NCBI GenBank assembly: GCA_963848355.1
Contig: CAWKDG010000002.1
Span: 1 to 64,000, forward strand
Reading direction: 5' to 3'
Source of the DNA: CAWKDG01 sp963848355
Lineage (GTDB): Bacteria; Actinomycetota; Acidimicrobiia; Acidimicrobiales; UBA8190
DNA length: 64,000 nucleotides
Under the pieces are notes generated by a model. The model did not search any database. It saw only the letters and a program-made list of their open reading frames with translations, and had not been told where the DNA came from. The translations under genes were made by a program, and so were the position numbers. Each line of letters opens with the position of its first letter. Positions within the stretch are counted from its first letter, which is position 1. Positions 63,524 through 64,000 of the stretch are shown piece after piece.

Positions 63524-64000
63524 ATGGGCATGCTCGACGGCAAGGTCGCCATCGTCACGGGCGCAGGCCGTGGCATCGGACGCGAGGAGGCGCTCCTGCT
63601 CGCCTCCGAGGGGGCCAAGGTGATCGTCAACGACGTCGGCGCGGCGCGCGACGGGGCGGGGTCCGACGTCCACCCGGCCCAGCAGACGGTGGACGACATC
63701 GTGGCCGCCGGGGGCGAGGCCGCCTTGAACTCCGACGACGTCTCCTCCTGGGCGGGGGCCGAGAACCTGGTCAAGCAGGCCGTCGACACCTGGGGCCAGC
63801 TCGACATCCTGGTCAACAACGCCGGGATCCTGCGGGACAAGATGTCGTTCAACATGGACGAGTCCGACTGGGACGACGTCATCCGGGTCCACCTGAAGGG
63901 CCACTTCGCCACCTCCCACTTCGCCGCCGTCCACTGGCGCAACCGCTCCAAGGCGGGCGAGGACGTCACCGGCCGCATCATCAACACGGCCTCGGAGGCG
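63524..64000 (+). CDS. Short-chain dehydrogenase, partial (runs off the window)
   Basis: From ATG 63524, with AAGGAGG eight bases upstream. Visible 159 residues: VAIVTGAGRGIGREEALLLA, VIVNDVGAARDG (NAD-type Asp), DILVNNAGILRDK, MSFNMDESDWDDVI and HLKGHFATSHFAA. The long insertion after the second strand and the HLKGHF sequence resemble 17-beta-HSD4/FabG-type enoyl-CoA-related SDRs. The end, including the catalytic Tyr-Lys, lies outside the window. Confidence 0.9.
   Translation, partial: MGMLDGKVAIVTGAGRGIGREEALLLASEGAKVIVNDVGAARDGAGSDVHPAQQTVDDIVAAGGEAALNSDDVSSWAGAENLVKQAVDTWGQLDILVNNAGILRDKMSFNMDESDWDDVIRVHLKGHFATSHFAAVHWRNRSKAGEDVTGRIINTASEA

Overview
The window is GC-rich, densely packed actinobacterial DNA. 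A lineage close to Acidimicrobiia fits best: wax-ester/DGAT acyltransferase, oligoribonuclease, many SDR and acyl-CoA genes, DUF1707 and PspC envelope proteins, and secreted proteins with SDGGIFAFGDA-type propeller repeats. The lineage is an inference from gene content; there is no rRNA or other marker here to prove it.

Bases 15-14406 form a tRNA-Gly-associated genomic island. A complete tRNA-Gly(GCC) lies at 14356-14431 on the minus strand, and an exact 51-bp copy of its 3' half lies at 15-65. Inside are an excisionase-like HTH fragment, a small membrane-anchored protein, a 2574-residue secreted RHS/YD-repeat protein with its own SARP/BTAD-type regulator and a small companion protein, a lower-GC RiPP-like cassette (71-aa twin-cysteine peptide, MNIO/DUF692 oxidase, overlapping partner protein), and a DDE transposase with a one-base frameshift. 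No tyrosine or serine integrase is visible, so the island looks stranded. The MNIO cassette is the best candidate for an undescribed system.

Bases 14.5-28.4 kb are chromosomal metabolism and signalling: WS/DGAT acyltransferase, dut, orn, aldo/keto reductase, an acyl-CoA synthetase preceded by five 20-bp tandem repeats, several SDRs, a PspC-histidine kinase/LuxR regulator pair divergent from a PspC/LiaF-like protein, a VOC protein, a methyltransferase, a 1-Cys peroxiredoxin, a crotonase and a HAD phosphatase.

Bases 28.4-47.9 kb are a cell-surface glycan region: a Wzm/Wzt-type ABC exporter, one GT-C-like membrane protein, at least five glycosyltransferase genes (one with two GT4 domains), two SAM methyltransferases, an FkbM methyltransferase, a lone ClpP, and two secreted proteins that share the same six-fold repeat.

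Bases 48-64 kb carry tRNA-Leu(TAG), a DinB-like protein, a P450-ferredoxin pair, a DUF1707/adenylate-cyclase fusion, a lower-GC patch of small unknown genes (51.7-53.7 kb), a penicillin-acylase-family enzyme, a DUF899 protein, a TMEM175-like channel, a J-domain protein, a PAS-GGDEF-EAL protein, two SDRs and a DUF35 protein.

Five genes break by a single base in or near G/C runs (about 13984, 26902, 28823, 42673, 43551), while the correct frame continues with normal family sequence. This pattern suggests assembly indels more than true gene decay.
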